Assembly: GCF_009749465.1 (NCBI RefSeq)
Contig: NZ_WBIS01000001.1
Location: 372,001-436,000 of the forward strand
Length of the DNA stretch: 64,000 bases
Reading direction: 5' to 3'
Source of the DNA: Agromyces terreus
GTDB taxonomy: Bacteria > Actinomycetota > Actinomycetes > Actinomycetales > Microbacteriaceae
Shown here: piece by piece, positions 1 to 10,393 of the stretch
How the letters are laid out: the number at the start of each line of letters is the position of its first letter
Numbering within the stretch: the first letter of the stretch is position 1
The notes under the pieces: generated by a model
Databases searched by the model: none
Told to the model about the DNA's origin: nothing
The model's input: only the letters and a program-made list of their open reading frames with translations
Translations under genes and position numbers: made by a program

Positions 1-41
1 TCTCCACAATGTCCACAACACCGAAGCGCGAGGCCTGATCC

Positions 42-971
42 ATGGCCGGATACATCGCGCGCCGACTGCTGCAGGCGATCCCTGTACTGCTCGGAACCAC
101 CTTCCTGATCTACTTCATGGTCTTCGCCATGCCGGGCGACCCCATCGTCGCCCTGTTCGGCGACAAGACGCCGCCGCCCCAGGTGCTCGAGCAGCTGCGC
201 GAACGGTACAACCTCGACCAGCCGTTCATCGTCCAGTACTTCATCTTCCTGGGCAACATCTTCCGCGGCGACCTCGGCACGTCCTTCTCGGGGCAGCCGG
301 TCTCCGACATCCTCGTGACGACCTTCCCGGTCACGCTGCGCCTGGCGCTCATGGCCGTCTTCATCGAGATGGTCGCCGGCATCACGATCGGCCTCATCTC
401 GGGTCTGCGCAAGGGCGGCATCTTCGACGCCAGCGCCCTCGTCGTCAGCCTGATCCTCATCTCGCTGCCGATCTTCGTCATCGCGTTCGTGGCGCAGTAC
501 ATCTTCGGCATCCAGTTGGGGTGGTTCAGAACCACGGTCGGGCCGGGAGCTCCGACGCAAGACCTGATACTCCCGGCGATCGTGCTCGCGTCGATCAGCT
601 TCGCGCAGATCGTGAGGCTGACACGGTCGTCGGTCCTCGAGACCGAGAGCCAGGACTTCGTTCGCACCGCCGCGAGCAAGGGCCTGGCCCGGCGACGCAT
701 CGTCCCCGTGCACATCCTGCGCAACTCCCTGATCCCCGTGGTCACCTATCTGGCCGTCGACTTCGGCGTGCTCATGGTCGGCGCGACCGTCACCGAGGGC
801 ATCTTCAACGTCCCCGGTGTGGGACGCACGCTGTACCAGGCGATCATCCGCGGTGAGGGCCCCACGGTCGTCGCGTTCGTGACCGTCATGGTGCTGATCT
901 ACCTCGTGGTGAACCTGCTGGTGGATCTGCTGTACGCCGTTCTCGACCCGAGGATCCGCTATGCCAAGTAA
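42..971 (+). CDS. Oligopeptide/dipeptide ABC transporter permease, DppB type
   Basis: Integral membrane subunit of a peptide-type ABC importer (BPD_transp_1 superfamily, DppB/OppB branch); 309 aa, a normal family length. The N-terminus carries the typical first membrane helix and the conserved MPGDP stretch at about residue 29, followed by the extracytoplasmic loop and five further hydrophobic segments. The ATPase-coupling EAA loop is visible around residues 205-235 (TAASKGLARRRIV...ILRNSLIPV). The ATG is preceded by a GCGAGG ribosome-binding site at 8 nt. The stop overlaps the start of the next permease by 11 bp, so the two are translationally coupled. The cognate substrate-binding protein would be expected just upstream, outside the window. 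Substrate cannot be read from sequence; peptide uptake is a family-level inference. Confidence 0.93.
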   Translation: MAGYIARRLLQAIPVLLGTTFLIYFMVFAMPGDPIVALFGDKTPPPQVLEQLRERYNLDQPFIVQYFIFLGNIFRGDLGTSFSGQPVSDILVTTFPVTLRLALMAVFIEMVAGITIGLISGLRKGGIFDASALVVSLILISLPIFVIAFVAQYIFGIQLGWFRTTVGPGAPTQDLILPAIVLASISFAQIVRLTRSSVLETESQDFVRTAASKGLARRRIVPVHILRNSLIPVVTYLAVDFGVLMVGATVTEGIFNVPGVGRTLYQAIIRGEGPTVVAFVTVMVLIYLVVNLLVDLLYAVLDPRIRYAK

Positions 972-1914
972 CACCAGACACGATCAGCAGCACTACGTCG
1001 CGCCGATCGAAGAGACCCCGCTCGTCGCGATCGACAAGGTCAAGACCGACGGCAAGCCCACGAACCTCTGGACCGACGCGTGGGCCGACGTCCGAGGCCG
1101 CCCGATGTTCTGGATCTCCTCGGTGCTGATCCTCCTCGTCATCGTCGTGGCGCTGTTCCCCGGGCTCTTCACCCAGGTGCCGCCGAACAACGACTGCCAG
1201 TTGTCGAACAGCAACGGCGGCCCGGTCGACGGCCACCCGCTCGGATTCACCAAGCAGGGCTGCGACATCTACTCGCGCATCATCCACGGCACGTCGACGT
1301 CGCTCTCGGTCGGCATCATCGTGACCGTGCTGGTGGCCGTGCTCGGCATCGTCTTCGGTGCGTTCGCGGGCTTCTACGGCGGATGGATCGACTCGGTGCT
1401 CTCGCGCCTCGGCGACATCTTCTTCTCGATCCCCTACATCCTCGCGGCCGTCGTCATCATGTCGGTGTTCTCCAAGTACGCGAACGTGTGGGTGATCTCG
1501 CTCGCCATCGGCATATTCGCCTGGCCGGCCACAGCGCGTGTGCTGAGAGCCGAGATCCTGAGGGTCAAGAACGCCGACTTCGTGATGGCGTCCACCGCAC
1601 TCGGCGTCTCACGCTTCCGCATCCTGCTGCGTCACGTGCTGCCGAACTCGATCGCTCCGGTCATCGTCATCACGACGATCTCGCTCGCCTCGGCGATCGT
1701 GGCCGAGGCGACCCTGTCGTTCCTCGGCGTCGGCCTGCCCTCGAGCACCATGTCGTGGGGCAACGACATCAGCGCGGCCCAGACCGACCTCCGCACGGCT
1801 CCGCAGGTGCTGATCCTGCCGTCGATCGCGCTGTCGGTCACGGTGCTCAGCTTCATCATGCTCGGCGAGGTCGTCCGCGACGCGCTCGACCCGAAGGCGA
1901 GGGCACGTCGATGA
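961..1914 (+). CDS. Oligopeptide/dipeptide ABC transporter permease, DppC type
   Basis: Second membrane subunit of the peptide ABC importer, 317 aa. A cytoplasmic N-terminal stretch of about 45 residues (oppC_N type) precedes the first helix (FWISSVLILLVIVVALFPG). Five more hydrophobic segments follow, with the EAA loop at about residues 209-236 (MASTALGVSRFRILLRHVLP). The start overlaps the DppB-type gene by 11 bp, and the stop overlaps the ATPase start in an ATGA arrangement, so this is one tightly coupled operon. The extracytoplasmic loop after helix 1 has two cysteines (NNDCQ and KQGCD), which could pair; this is common in actinobacterial members and is not functional proof. Confidence 0.93.
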   Translation: MPSNTRHDQQHYVAPIEETPLVAIDKVKTDGKPTNLWTDAWADVRGRPMFWISSVLILLVIVVALFPGLFTQVPPNNDCQLSNSNGGPVDGHPLGFTKQGCDIYSRIIHGTSTSLSVGIIVTVLVAVLGIVFGAFAGFYGGWIDSVLSRLGDIFFSIPYILAAVVIMSVFSKYANVWVISLAIGIFAWPATARVLRAEILRVKNADFVMASTALGVSRFRILLRHVLPNSIAPVIVITTISLASAIVAEATLSFLGVGLPSSTMSWGNDISAAQTDLRTAPQVLILPSIALSVTVLSFIMLGEVVRDALDPKARARR

Positions 1915-3677
1915 GCGACCTCACGAACACGAGCGGCACGCCCGCTCAGAACACCGGCGGCGAGCGTCCGATCCTCGAGATCAAGGACCTCCAGGTCGGC
2001 TTCAACACCCAGAACGGCCTGGTCAAGGCGGTCGACGGCGTGAACATCACGCTGTACCGCGGGCAGAGCCTCGCGATCGTCGGCGAATCCGGCTCGGGCA
2101 AGTCGACGACCGCGCACGCGATCATCAACCTGCTCCCCGGCACCGGCCACATCTCGGGCGGTCAGATCCTCCTCGACGGTCAGGACCTGACCAAGGCGTC
2201 GAAGAAGGAGATGGAGGGCATCCGCGGTCGCAAGATCGGCTTCGTCCCCCAGGACCCGATGTCGAACCTCAACCCCGTGTGGTCGATCGGCTTCCAGGTC
2301 GAAGAGGGCATCCGTGCGAACGGCATCGCCACCGGCCGCAAAGAGGTCAAGAAGCGCGCCATCGAGGTGCTGAAGCAGGCCGGCCTCCAAGACGCCGACC
2401 GTCGCCTCAAGCAGTTCCCGCACCAGTTCTCGGGCGGCATGCGGCAGCGCGTGCTCATCGGCATGGGGCTCGCGGCCGATCCGCAGCTGCTCATCGCCGA
2501 CGAGCCGACCTCGGCGCTCGACGTCACGGTGCAGCGCGTCATCCTCGACCACCTCGAGTCGCTCACCCGCGAACTCGGCACGACCCTGCTGTTCATCACG
2601 CACGACCTCGGCCTCGCCGCCGAGCGCGCCGAGCAGCTCGTGGTCATGTACAAGGGCAAGGTCGTCGAGTCCGGCCCCTCGGTCGAGATCCTGCAGAACC
2701 CGCAGCACCCGTACACGCAGCGCCTCGTCGCCGCGGCGCCGAGCCTCGCCTCGCGCCGCATCCAGGCCACGGGCAGCGTGCACGCGGCCGAGGCGAAGCT
2801 GCACGAGGGCGCCGAGTCGGCGGCCGGCGACGAGATCGACCTCATCGCGACCGCCGAGGCCCGTGCCGAGGCACTCGCGGCGGCTGCGGCCGCGCCGCCC
2901 GCGATCACGGTCGAGAACCTCACGAAGGTGTTCAAGATCCGCGGTGCCGGCGAGTTCACCGCCGTCGACGACGTGTCGTTCCAGATCCCCAAGGGCACCA
3001 CCATGGCGCTCGTGGGCGAATCGGGCTCCGGCAAGTCCACCGTCGCCAAGATGCTGCTGAAGCTCGAGGACGCCACGTCGGGCAAGATCGTCGTCGGTGG
3101 TCAAGACCTCGCGAGCGTCACCGGCAAGCAGCTGTTCGAGCTGCGCAGCCGCATGCAGCCCGTGTTCCAGGACCCGTACGGTTCTCTGAACCCGCTGCGC
3201 AACATCGGCAACACCATCTCGGAGCCGCTCTCCACGCACGGCGTGGGCGACCGCGTCTCGCGTCGCGAGCGCGTCTTCGAGCTGCTCGACCAGGTCTCGC
3301 TGCCGCGCACCCTGGTCAGCCGGTACCCGAACGAGCTCTCGGGCGGCCAGCGCCAGCGCATCGCCATCGCGCGCGCGCTCGCGCTGAAGCCCGAGATCGT
3401 CGTGCTCGACGAGGCCGTCTCGGCGCTCGACGTGCTCGTGCAGGCGCAGATCCTGCGCCTGCTCGCCGACCTGCAGGGCGAGCTCGGACTGACGTACCTC
3501 TTCATCACGCACGACCTCGCGGTCGTGCGTGTGATCGCAGACCACGTCTCGGTCATGCAGCGGGGCCGCATCGTGGAGGCGGCGACCACCGACGAGGTGT
3601 TCGACAACCCCAAGGAGCAGTACACCCAAGACCTGCTCGCGGCCATTCCCGGCGCGAACATCGAGCTCGGGGCGTAG
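1911..3677 (+). CDS. Fused two-domain oligopeptide ABC transporter ATPase (DppD-DppF type)
   Basis: 588 aa protein containing two complete ABC domains, the cytoplasmic motor of the upstream permeases. Domain 1: Walker A GESGSGKST at residues 58-66, signature FSGGMRQR at 173-180, Walker B LLIADEPTSALD near 195, then the oligopeptide-type tail HPYTQRL. An Ala/Glu-rich linker (about residues 285-330) leads to domain 2: Walker A GESGSGKST at 369, signature LSGGQRQR near 476, Walker B IVVLDEAVSALD near 500, where the usual Pro after DE is Ala. The ATG at 1911 overlaps the DppC stop by 4 bp; longer in-frame extensions upstream would run through the permease gene and are rejected. In E. coli these are two genes; fusion is common in Actinobacteria. 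A strong hairpin follows at 3711-3753. Confidence 0.94.
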   Translation: MSDLTNTSGTPAQNTGGERPILEIKDLQVGFNTQNGLVKAVDGVNITLYRGQSLAIVGESGSGKSTTAHAIINLLPGTGHISGGQILLDGQDLTKASKKEMEGIRGRKIGFVPQDPMSNLNPVWSIGFQVEEGIRANGIATGRKEVKKRAIEVLKQAGLQDADRRLKQFPHQFSGGMRQRVLIGMGLAADPQLLIADEPTSALDVTVQRVILDHLESLTRELGTTLLFITHDLGLAAERAEQLVVMYKGKVVESGPSVEILQNPQHPYTQRLVAAAPSLASRRIQATGSVHAAEAKLHEGAESAAGDEIDLIATAEARAEALAAAAAAPPAITVENLTKVFKIRGAGEFTAVDDVSFQIPKGTTMALVGESGSGKSTVAKMLLKLEDATSGKIVVGGQDLASVTGKQLFELRSRMQPVFQDPYGSLNPLRNIGNTISEPLSTHGVGDRVSRRERVFELLDQVSLPRTLVSRYPNELSGGQRQRIAIARALALKPEIVVLDEAVSALDVLVQAQILRLLADLQGELGLTYLFITHDLAVVRVIADHVSVMQRGRIVEAATTDEVFDNPKEQYTQDLLAAIPGANIELGA

Positions 3678-3710
3678 GCCCGCACCGGCTCGAGTCGGTC
3701 ATCGCACGAT

Positions 3711-3753
3711 CGCGAACGCCCGGCATCCGCTCTTCGGATGCCGGGCGTTCGCG
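3711..3753 (+). terminator. Strong hairpin terminator made of inverted GGCATCC/GGATGCC
   Basis: Perfect 19-bp stem (3711-3729 with 3735-3753) and a 5-nt loop (ctctt), 33 nt after the ABC ATPase stop. The stem consists of the over-represented word GGCATCCG and its complement plus flanking GCGAACGCC. There is no long T-run, as is usual in high-GC actinobacteria. It separates the ABC operon from the typA promoter. Confidence 0.8.
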
Positions 3754-3793
3754 CGTCACGCGGTGTTCTCAGGTGAAGCGCGCCCGAGCACGG

Positions 3794-3799
3794 TAGGCT
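3794..3799 (+). promoter_or_regulatory. Candidate -10 box for typA (TAGGCT)
   Basis: TAGGCT matches the actinobacterial TANNNT -10 consensus and is repeated at the gltA and ferritin-like gene promoters in this window. It would give a leader of about 130 nt before the typA ATG. No convincing -35 is visible. Prediction only. Confidence 0.4.
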
Positions 3800-3936
3800 T
3801 GTCGGGCGCGCGCCGTCATTCTCGGCCTCGCACTCCCCAGACCTTTCACCAAAGCGCTTCCGCGTTCCCCGTCGTGCCGCCCGTCGCGGTCACGGGCCCG
3901 TCGCACGGAGCCCACCAGCCCAGAGGACCGAACACC

Positions 3937-5841
<1,905 letters not shown>

Positions 5842-5850
5842 TCGTCCCGA

Positions 5851-5894
5851 CGGGGGCGGATGCCGAGGGCTCGCGCCTGCGGCATCCGCCCCCG
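5851..5894 (+). terminator. Hairpin terminator after typA, GGATGCC/GGCATCC inverted pair
   Basis: 15-bp perfect stem (5851-5865 with 5880-5894), loop of 14 nt with a small inner AGG/CCT pairing. It begins 9 nt after the typA stop. The arms contain GGCGGATGCCG and its complement, the same word as in the hairpins at 3711 and 32823. Confidence 0.75.
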
Positions 5895-6016
5895 TTCGCA
5901 TGCCCGGCAGGGGTTGTACACGGGCTCCGCAGGTGAAACTGAGGGTTTGTTCAGATACCTGACGTACCGTGGCGGAGTTCGCCGCATGCCCCCGACCCGA
6001 AACACCGCTCCACCAT

Positions 6017-6874
6017 ATGACCTTCCCCCATCACGGCCGCCGCGCGGTCGCACGCCCCCGTGCGTCGTTCCGCGTCCCCGCAGCCCCTCGTCTCCGCAGC
6101 TCCTTCGCGGCCCGCACCTCGAACGCCTTCGCCGCCGTGCCGGCCATGGGCAGCTTCCTGCCGGCCCGCACCGGCCTGGCCGTGCTCGCCATCGTGGCCG
6201 CCTCCGGGCTCACGCTCAGCACGAGCACGCCGGCGCTCGCGGTCAGCGCGAGCGGCGCGACCGAGTCGGTCTACGCGCCCGTCCAGACGCCGTATGACGA
6301 CACCATGGCGCTCGAGCCGCAGGTCGTCGAGATCGCGAGCGGTGTCATCGCGGCTCCCGTCCCCGACGGCGGCTATGCGGTCGAGGCCGCGCCGCCGCCG
6401 ATCACGTCGCAGGTGGCGAGCCTCGGTTCGGTGAGCATCATCGAGAGCGACCGGATCGTCTGGCCGGTGCTGACGCCGAGCCGCACGAGCGACGGCTTCG
6501 GGCCGCGATCGGCCCCCTGCTCGGGATGCTCGACCGAGCACGACGGCGTCGACTTCAACCCGGGAGCGGGCACGCCCGTCATGTCGATCGCCGACGGCGT
6601 CGTCGTGCTCGCCACCGAGAGCGGCGGCGGGCTGGGCGTGAACGTCGAGGTGCAGCACAACATCGGCGGCCAGCTCATCACCTCGTCGTACGCCCACATG
6701 CAGAGCGGCTCGATCACGGTGGGCGTCGGCCAACTCGTCTCCGCGGGCCAGCAGGTCGGGTTGGTCGGGTCCACCGGTCAGTCGACCGGCCCGCACCTGC
6801 ACCTCGAGATGTTCGGCGCCGACGGCGTGCGGTTCGACGGCGTCGCGTGGCTCTCGACCCGCGTCACCGTCTGA
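6017..6874 (+). CDS. Exported M23-family metallopeptidase (peptidoglycan endopeptidase-like)
   Basis: 285 aa with a long basic N-terminus, then a hydrophobic export segment at about residues 50-72 (TGLAVLAIVAASGLTL, ending STPALAV). The C-terminal M23 (LytM/lysostaphin-like) domain has the zinc-binding HxxxD (EHDGVDF, about residue 173) and HLHLE (about residue 260) motifs, the expected ligands for a cell-wall glycyl/peptide endopeptidase. The catalytic domain sits at the very C-terminus (GFGPRSAPCSGCSTEHDG). The ATG at 6017 is preferred; a GTG at 5969 would add 16 residues and neither has a clear Shine-Dalgarno, so the start is uncertain. The gene is alone, convergent with the enoyl-CoA hydratase. 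Export and wall hydrolysis are inferred from the domains; the substrate bond is unknown. Confidence 0.85.
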   Translation: MTFPHHGRRAVARPRASFRVPAAPRLRSSFAARTSNAFAAVPAMGSFLPARTGLAVLAIVAASGLTLSTSTPALAVSASGATESVYAPVQTPYDDTMALEPQVVEIASGVIAAPVPDGGYAVEAAPPPITSQVASLGSVSIIESDRIVWPVLTPSRTSDGFGPRSAPCSGCSTEHDGVDFNPGAGTPVMSIADGVVVLATESGGGLGVNVEVQHNIGGQLITSSYAHMQSGSITVGVGQLVSAGQQVGLVGSTGQSTGPHLHLEMFGADGVRFDGVAWLSTRVTV

Positions 6875-6925
6875 CGATCGGGCTCCGGCCCGCCGCGCGG
6901 CCGCGGGGCGCCGTCGACGCGTCGT

Positions 6926-7738
6926 TCAGCCGCGGCTGAAGCCCGGCGTGCGCTTCTCGAGGAACGCCGCGACGCCCTCGCGCATGTCGTCGGTGCCGAA
7001 CGCCGACATGAACCCGCCGATCTCGAGCTCGACCGCCTCGTCGGTGGGGCGGCCGGCTGCGGCGACCAGCACGCGCTTGGCCGCGGCGATGGCGGAGGGG
7101 GAGTTCTCGGCGACCAGGGCGATGGTCTCCCGCGCTCCCGCGAGCAGCGCGTCGCGGTCGGGGAACCGTCGCGCCACGAGACCGGCCTCGACAGCCTCCT
7201 CGATGCCGATGCGGCGCCCCGTGTAGATGAGCTCCTTCGCGCGCGCGGGCCCGACGACGCGGGGCAACCGGACCGTTCCGCCGAATCCGGGGATGAGGCC
7301 CAGCCGCACCTCGGGCTGTCCGAAGGTCGAGGCATCCGTCGCGTAGACGAGGTCGCAGGCGAGCGCGAGCTCGAGCCCGCCGCCCAGGGCGAATCCGTCG
7401 ACGCACGCGATGACGGGCACGCGGCACGCCTCGATGCGGGCGGCGACCCGGTGGCCGAGCCGCGCCATGCGCTCGCCCTCGGCCGGGGTTCGTCCGGCCA
7501 TCGCCGAGATGTCGGCCCCCGCGACGAACGCGCGACCGCCGGCGCCGACGATCAGGACGCCGCGAACGGATGCCGCTGCCGCGTCGATCTCGTCGAATGC
7601 CGCGTCGATCGCCTCGAGCACGTCGCTCGACAGCGCGTTCAGGGCGCGCGGACGGTCGATCGTGACGACCGCGATCGCGTCGTCGTCGAACTCGAGTCGG
7701 ACCTCGGGCGCTGCGGTCTCGGTCTCCGGTGCGGTCAT
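6926..7738 (-). CDS. Enoyl-CoA hydratase/isomerase family protein
   Basis: 270 aa crotonase-fold enzyme. The two oxyanion-hole regions are present: AFVAGADISAM at about residues 68-78 and FALGGGLELALACD at about 112-125. GQPEVRLGLIPGFGGTVRLP follows, typical of genuine enoyl-CoA hydratases (beta-oxidation). The start was placed at the ATG giving MTAPETETAAPEVRLEF because a GAGAGGA ribosome-binding site lies 7 nt upstream; an upstream extension of 47 residues has no family character. The gene stands alone. Exact acyl-CoA substrate is not deducible. The family includes decarboxylases and isomerases, so the EC number stays open. Confidence 0.88.
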   Translation of the reverse strand: MTAPETETAAPEVRLEFDDDAIAVVTIDRPRALNALSSDVLEAIDAAFDEIDAAAASVRGVLIVGAGGRAFVAGADISAMAGRTPAEGERMARLGHRVAARIEACRVPVIACVDGFALGGGLELALACDLVYATDASTFGQPEVRLGLIPGFGGTVRLPRVVGPARAKELIYTGRRIGIEEAVEAGLVARRFPDRDALLAGARETIALVAENSPSAIAAAKRVLVAAAGRPTDEAVELEIGGFMSAFGTDDMREGVAAFLEKRTPGFSRG

Positions 7739-7872
7739 CGTCGATCCTCTCGGCGGTCGGGGCTTCCACGCTACGCCATGGCTGCACTGCGGACCCGGCG
7801 GTAGACTCCACACCCGGGGGATCAGGGCCGGCGCCCGCCCCCTCGATCGACCGCCAGCCACGAGGAGCTCCC

Positions 7873-8364
7873 ATGTCATCTCCGACGATCACCCCGCGGA
7901 TGCCGCGGACCGCCGCCCGGATCGCGATGGCCGTCGCGACGGCGGGCCTGGCGGCCGGGATGCTCACCGGTTGCTTCCAGAACCCCGTCGAGAAGCTCGT
8001 GGAGAACGGCGTCGAGGACGCGATCAAGAGCGCGACCGGCGGCGACGTGAGCCTCGGCGGCGATCTGCCCGAGGGCTTCCCCGCGGCGGTCGCGATCGTC
8101 GACGGCAAGATCATGGTCGGCCTCGGCACGGGCGGCGCCGAGGGATGGGTCGTGGTCGTGCAGTCCGACGACCCGAACGCCGCCGAGGCCGCTCGGGCCA
8201 AGCTCGAGGGCGCCGGGTTCGCGCAGGACTCCTCGCTGAGCGACGAACAGCTCGACGCGCTCACGAGCGGCCAGCTCGATGCGGCGGTCTACGCGAACGA
8301 CCAGTACCGCGTGCTCCTCGCCGTGCAGGACGGCACGGTGTCGTACACGGTCACGCCGAAGTGA
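7873..8364 (+). CDS. Small secreted lipoprotein of unknown function
   Basis: 163 aa. N-terminal signal peptide (IAMAVATAGLAAGMLTGC) with a lipobox LTGC at about residues 34-37, so the mature protein is probably diacylated on the Cys and attached to the outer face of the membrane. The rest (FQNPVEKLVENGVEDAIKSATGG...) is a small soluble domain with a repeated Val/Ala-rich strand pattern and no recognised catalytic motif. The ATG has a GAGGAG site 5 nt upstream; a TAGACT -10-like box is at 7802. The stop overlaps the next gene's GTG by 4 bp. I do not recognise the family. Confidence 0.82.
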   Translation: MSSPTITPRMPRTAARIAMAVATAGLAAGMLTGCFQNPVEKLVENGVEDAIKSATGGDVSLGGDLPEGFPAAVAIVDGKIMVGLGTGGAEGWVVVVQSDDPNAAEAARAKLEGAGFAQDSSLSDEQLDALTSGQLDAAVYANDQYRVLLAVQDGTVSYTVTPK

Positions 8365-8762
8365 ACGGCACCGCGCAGCCCGGCCTCGGCAGCCGCATCG
8401 GAACGCTCGTCATCGCGTTCCTCGTCGGAGCGCTCTACGGCTCGCTGGGCACGGTGGGGCATCGACAGGTGTGGAGCATCGGCGAGGTCACGGTGCCGTG
8501 GGGGATCGTCGCGGCCTTCGCGGGCGTCGCGGGCCTCCTCGTCGCATTCCGCGTGTTCAGCGGTCGGCTGATCGCAGCGGTCGTCGGGTTCGGCGTCATC
8601 GTCTCGGTCGGCGTCCTCACCCTCGCCGGCCCCGGCGGTTCGGTCCTCGTGGTCGGCGACCTGACGGGCACGATCTGGTCGCTCGGCCCGGCCCTGCTCA
8701 CCGTGTTCGTCGTGGCCTGGCCGCAGCTTCCGGCGCGTCCCGCCTCCCGCGTGGCGGCATAG
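8361..8762 (+). CDS. Small integral membrane protein (about four helices), unknown function
   Basis: 133 aa, starting at a GTG that overlaps the lipoprotein stop (GTGA), so translation is coupled. Hydrophobic segments are visible at about residues 11-31, 43-62, 66-90 and 95-122, with short loops. It resembles the small four-helix actinobacterial membrane proteins often annotated as DUF6113, but I cannot confirm membership. Coupling suggests it works with the preceding lipoprotein. The fdxA gene follows 36 bp later, with its own ribosome-binding site. Confidence 0.72.
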   Translation: MNGTAQPGLGSRIGTLVIAFLVGALYGSLGTVGHRQVWSIGEVTVPWGIVAAFAGVAGLLVAFRVFSGRLIAAVVGFGVIVSVGVLTLAGPGGSVLVVGDLTGTIWSLGPALLTVFVVAWPQLPARPASRVAA

Positions 8763-8798
8763 ACTGGGAGCCCCACTCCGAAAGGAACGCGAGCCACT

Positions 8799-9119
8799 GT
8801 GACCTACGTCATCGCTCTTCCGTGTGTCGACGTCAAAGACCGTGCGTGCATCGACGAGTGTCCCGTCGACTGCATCTACGAGGGTGAGCGTTCGCTCTAC
8901 ATCCACCCCGACGAGTGCGTCGACTGCGGCGCCTGCGAGCCGGTCTGCCCGGTCGAGGCGATCTACTACGAAGACGACCTGCCCGACGAGTGGGCCGACT
9001 ACTACAAGGCCAACGTCGAGTTCTTCGACGACCTCGGCTCGCCCGGCGGCGCCGCCAAGGTCGGCGTCATCGCCAAGGACCACCCCGTCATCTCGGCCCT
9101 GCCGCCTCAGGCGCACTGA
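8799..9119 (+). CDS. fdxA: Ferredoxin, 3Fe-4S/4Fe-4S (FdxA type)
   Basis: 106 aa seven-iron ferredoxin, a soluble electron carrier. The cysteine pattern is typical of the family: C9 and C17/C21 in [20 protein letters not shown], then [19 protein letters not shown]. The C-terminal extension ending [13 protein letters not shown] is also characteristic. GTG start with AAAGGA upstream. dapC begins 2 bp after the stop. The fdxC-dapC pairing is, as I recall, conserved in Mycobacterium (Rv1177-Rv1178). The physiological partner is not shown by sequence. Confidence 0.95.
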   Translation: MTYVIALPCVDVKDRACIDECPVDCIYEGERSLYIHPDECVDCGACEPVCPVEAIYYEDDLPDEWADYYKANVEFFDDLGSPGGAAKVGVIAKDHPVISALPPQAH

Positions 9120-9121
9120 GC

Positions 9122-10240
9122 ATGACGCTCGGCGCGCTGCCCGACTATCCGTGGGAGTCCATGGCCCCGTACGCGGCGCGGGCCAGGCAGCATCCCGACG
9201 GCATCGTCGACCTCTCGATCGGGTCGCCGGTCGATGAGACGCCGCAGATCATCCGCGAGGCCCTCTCGGCGGCCACCGACGCGCACGCCTACCCGCAGAC
9301 GATCGGCACGCCCGAGCTGCGCCGTGCGATCGTCGCGTGGTTCGAACGGCGTCGCGGGGTGGTCGGAACGGGATTGAGCGAACGCAACGTGCTCCCGACG
9401 ATCGGGTCCAAGGAGCTCGTCGCGTTGCTCCCGCTCATGCTCGGCGTCGGCGAGGGCGACGTCGTCGTGCACCCGAGCGCGGCGTACCCGACGTACGCCA
9501 TCGGCGCCGCCATCGCCGGAGCCGAGGCCGTCGCCGCCGACGACCCGGCCGAATGGCCCGAGGCGACGAAACTGATCTGGCTCAACAGCCCGGGCAACCC
9601 CGACGGCCGTGTGCTCGGCGTCGACGAACTGCGCGCGGCGCGGGCTCGGGCGCGGGAGCTCGACGCGATCATCGTGAGCGACGAATGCTACGCCGAGCTC
9701 GGCTGGGACGCGCCGTGGGACGCCGAGCCGGTGCCGAGCATCCTCGATCCCCGGGTCAGCGGCGAAGACCGTCGCGGAACGCTCGCCGTCTACTCGCTCA
9801 GCAAGCAGTCGAACATGGCGGGCTACCGGGCGGCGTTCATCGCCGGCTGCGGCCTGCTCATCGAACAGCTCACCAACGTGCGCAAGCATGCGGGCCTGAT
9901 GGTGCCCGCGCCGCTCCAGGCGGCGATGACGGCGGCCCTCGGCGACGACGAGCACGTCGCCCATCAGAAGCAGCTCTACCGCGCCAGGCGCGACGTGCTG
10001 CGTCCGGCCCTCGAGGCCGCGGGCTTCCGCATCCAGCGGAGCGAGGCCGGCCTCTACCTCTGGGCCACCGAGGGGCGCGACGCATGGGACTCCATCTCGA
10101 GCCTCGCCGAAGCGGGCATCCTCGCCGGTCCCGGGCACTTCTACGGCGGACGCCACCCGCAGCACGTCCGGTTCTCGCTGACGGCGACCGACGAGCGCAT
10201 CCGTGCCGCCGCGCTGCGGCTCGCAGCATCCGTCGCCTGA
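9122..10240 (+). CDS. dapC: Succinyldiaminopimelate aminotransferase
   Basis: 372 aa fold-type I PLP aminotransferase (class I/II). Best read as DapC, converting N-succinyl-2-amino-6-oxopimelate to N-succinyl-LL-diaminopimelate, a step in lysine and meso-DAP synthesis. Seen: substrate/PLP stretch LIWLNSPGNPDG, the Asp/Tyr stretch VSDECYAELGW, the PLP lysine in YSLSKQSNMAGYR (about residue 228), and the C-terminal arginine region HVRFSLTATDERI. It starts 2 bp after fdxA. dapD and dapE lie 4-6 kb downstream, so three steps of the succinylase branch are in this window, which supports the assignment. Aspartate-type aminotransferases share the fold; confidence in the exact substrate comes mainly from context. 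Confidence 0.9.
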   Translation: MTLGALPDYPWESMAPYAARARQHPDGIVDLSIGSPVDETPQIIREALSAATDAHAYPQTIGTPELRRAIVAWFERRRGVVGTGLSERNVLPTIGSKELVALLPLMLGVGEGDVVVHPSAAYPTYAIGAAIAGAEAVAADDPAEWPEATKLIWLNSPGNPDGRVLGVDELRAARARARELDAIIVSDECYAELGWDAPWDAEPVPSILDPRVSGEDRRGTLAVYSLSKQSNMAGYRAAFIAGCGLLIEQLTNVRKHAGLMVPAPLQAAMTAALGDDEHVAHQKQLYRARRDVLRPALEAAGFRIQRSEAGLYLWATEGRDAWDSISSLAEAGILAGPGHFYGGRHPQHVRFSLTATDERIRAAALRLAASVA

Positions 10241-10288
10241 GGCAGGACTGTTCGAAACCTCAAGCGAGGCCCGGATGTCTTGGCGGAT

Positions 10289-10318
10289 GCGACAGTGTGC
10301 CCGGAGCGCGTCTAGGCT
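10289..10318 (+). promoter_or_regulatory. Candidate gltA promoter (GCGACA - 18 - TAGGCT)
   Basis: -35-like GCGACA at 10289-10294 and -10 TAGGCT at 10313-10318, spacer 18 bp. The start point would fall near 10325, leaving a leader of about 70 nt before the preferred GTG. Prediction from spacing and consensus only. Confidence 0.5.
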
Positions 10319-10393
10319 GTAGTTCGGACCGCGGCCGAACGGTGTCGCGGGTCGGAAAGCAGGTGACCGCACATGACGATCACAGGAGGCGCC

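Noticed and set aside
1..38. Possible C-terminal end of an upstream gene (12 open codons ending in TGA at 36-38)
   Set aside because: Too short to identify; a substrate-binding protein gene is expected upstream but nothing in these bases shows it.
1080..3677. Long open frame extending the ABC ATPase to 865 residues
   Set aside because: The first 277 residues are Arg/His/Pro-rich shadow of the DppC-type permease; the ATPase begins at the ATGA overlap at 1911.
3800..3936. Riboswitch in the long typA leader
   Set aside because: The leader is about 130 nt but I see no stable conserved fold or known aptamer; a long leader alone is not evidence.
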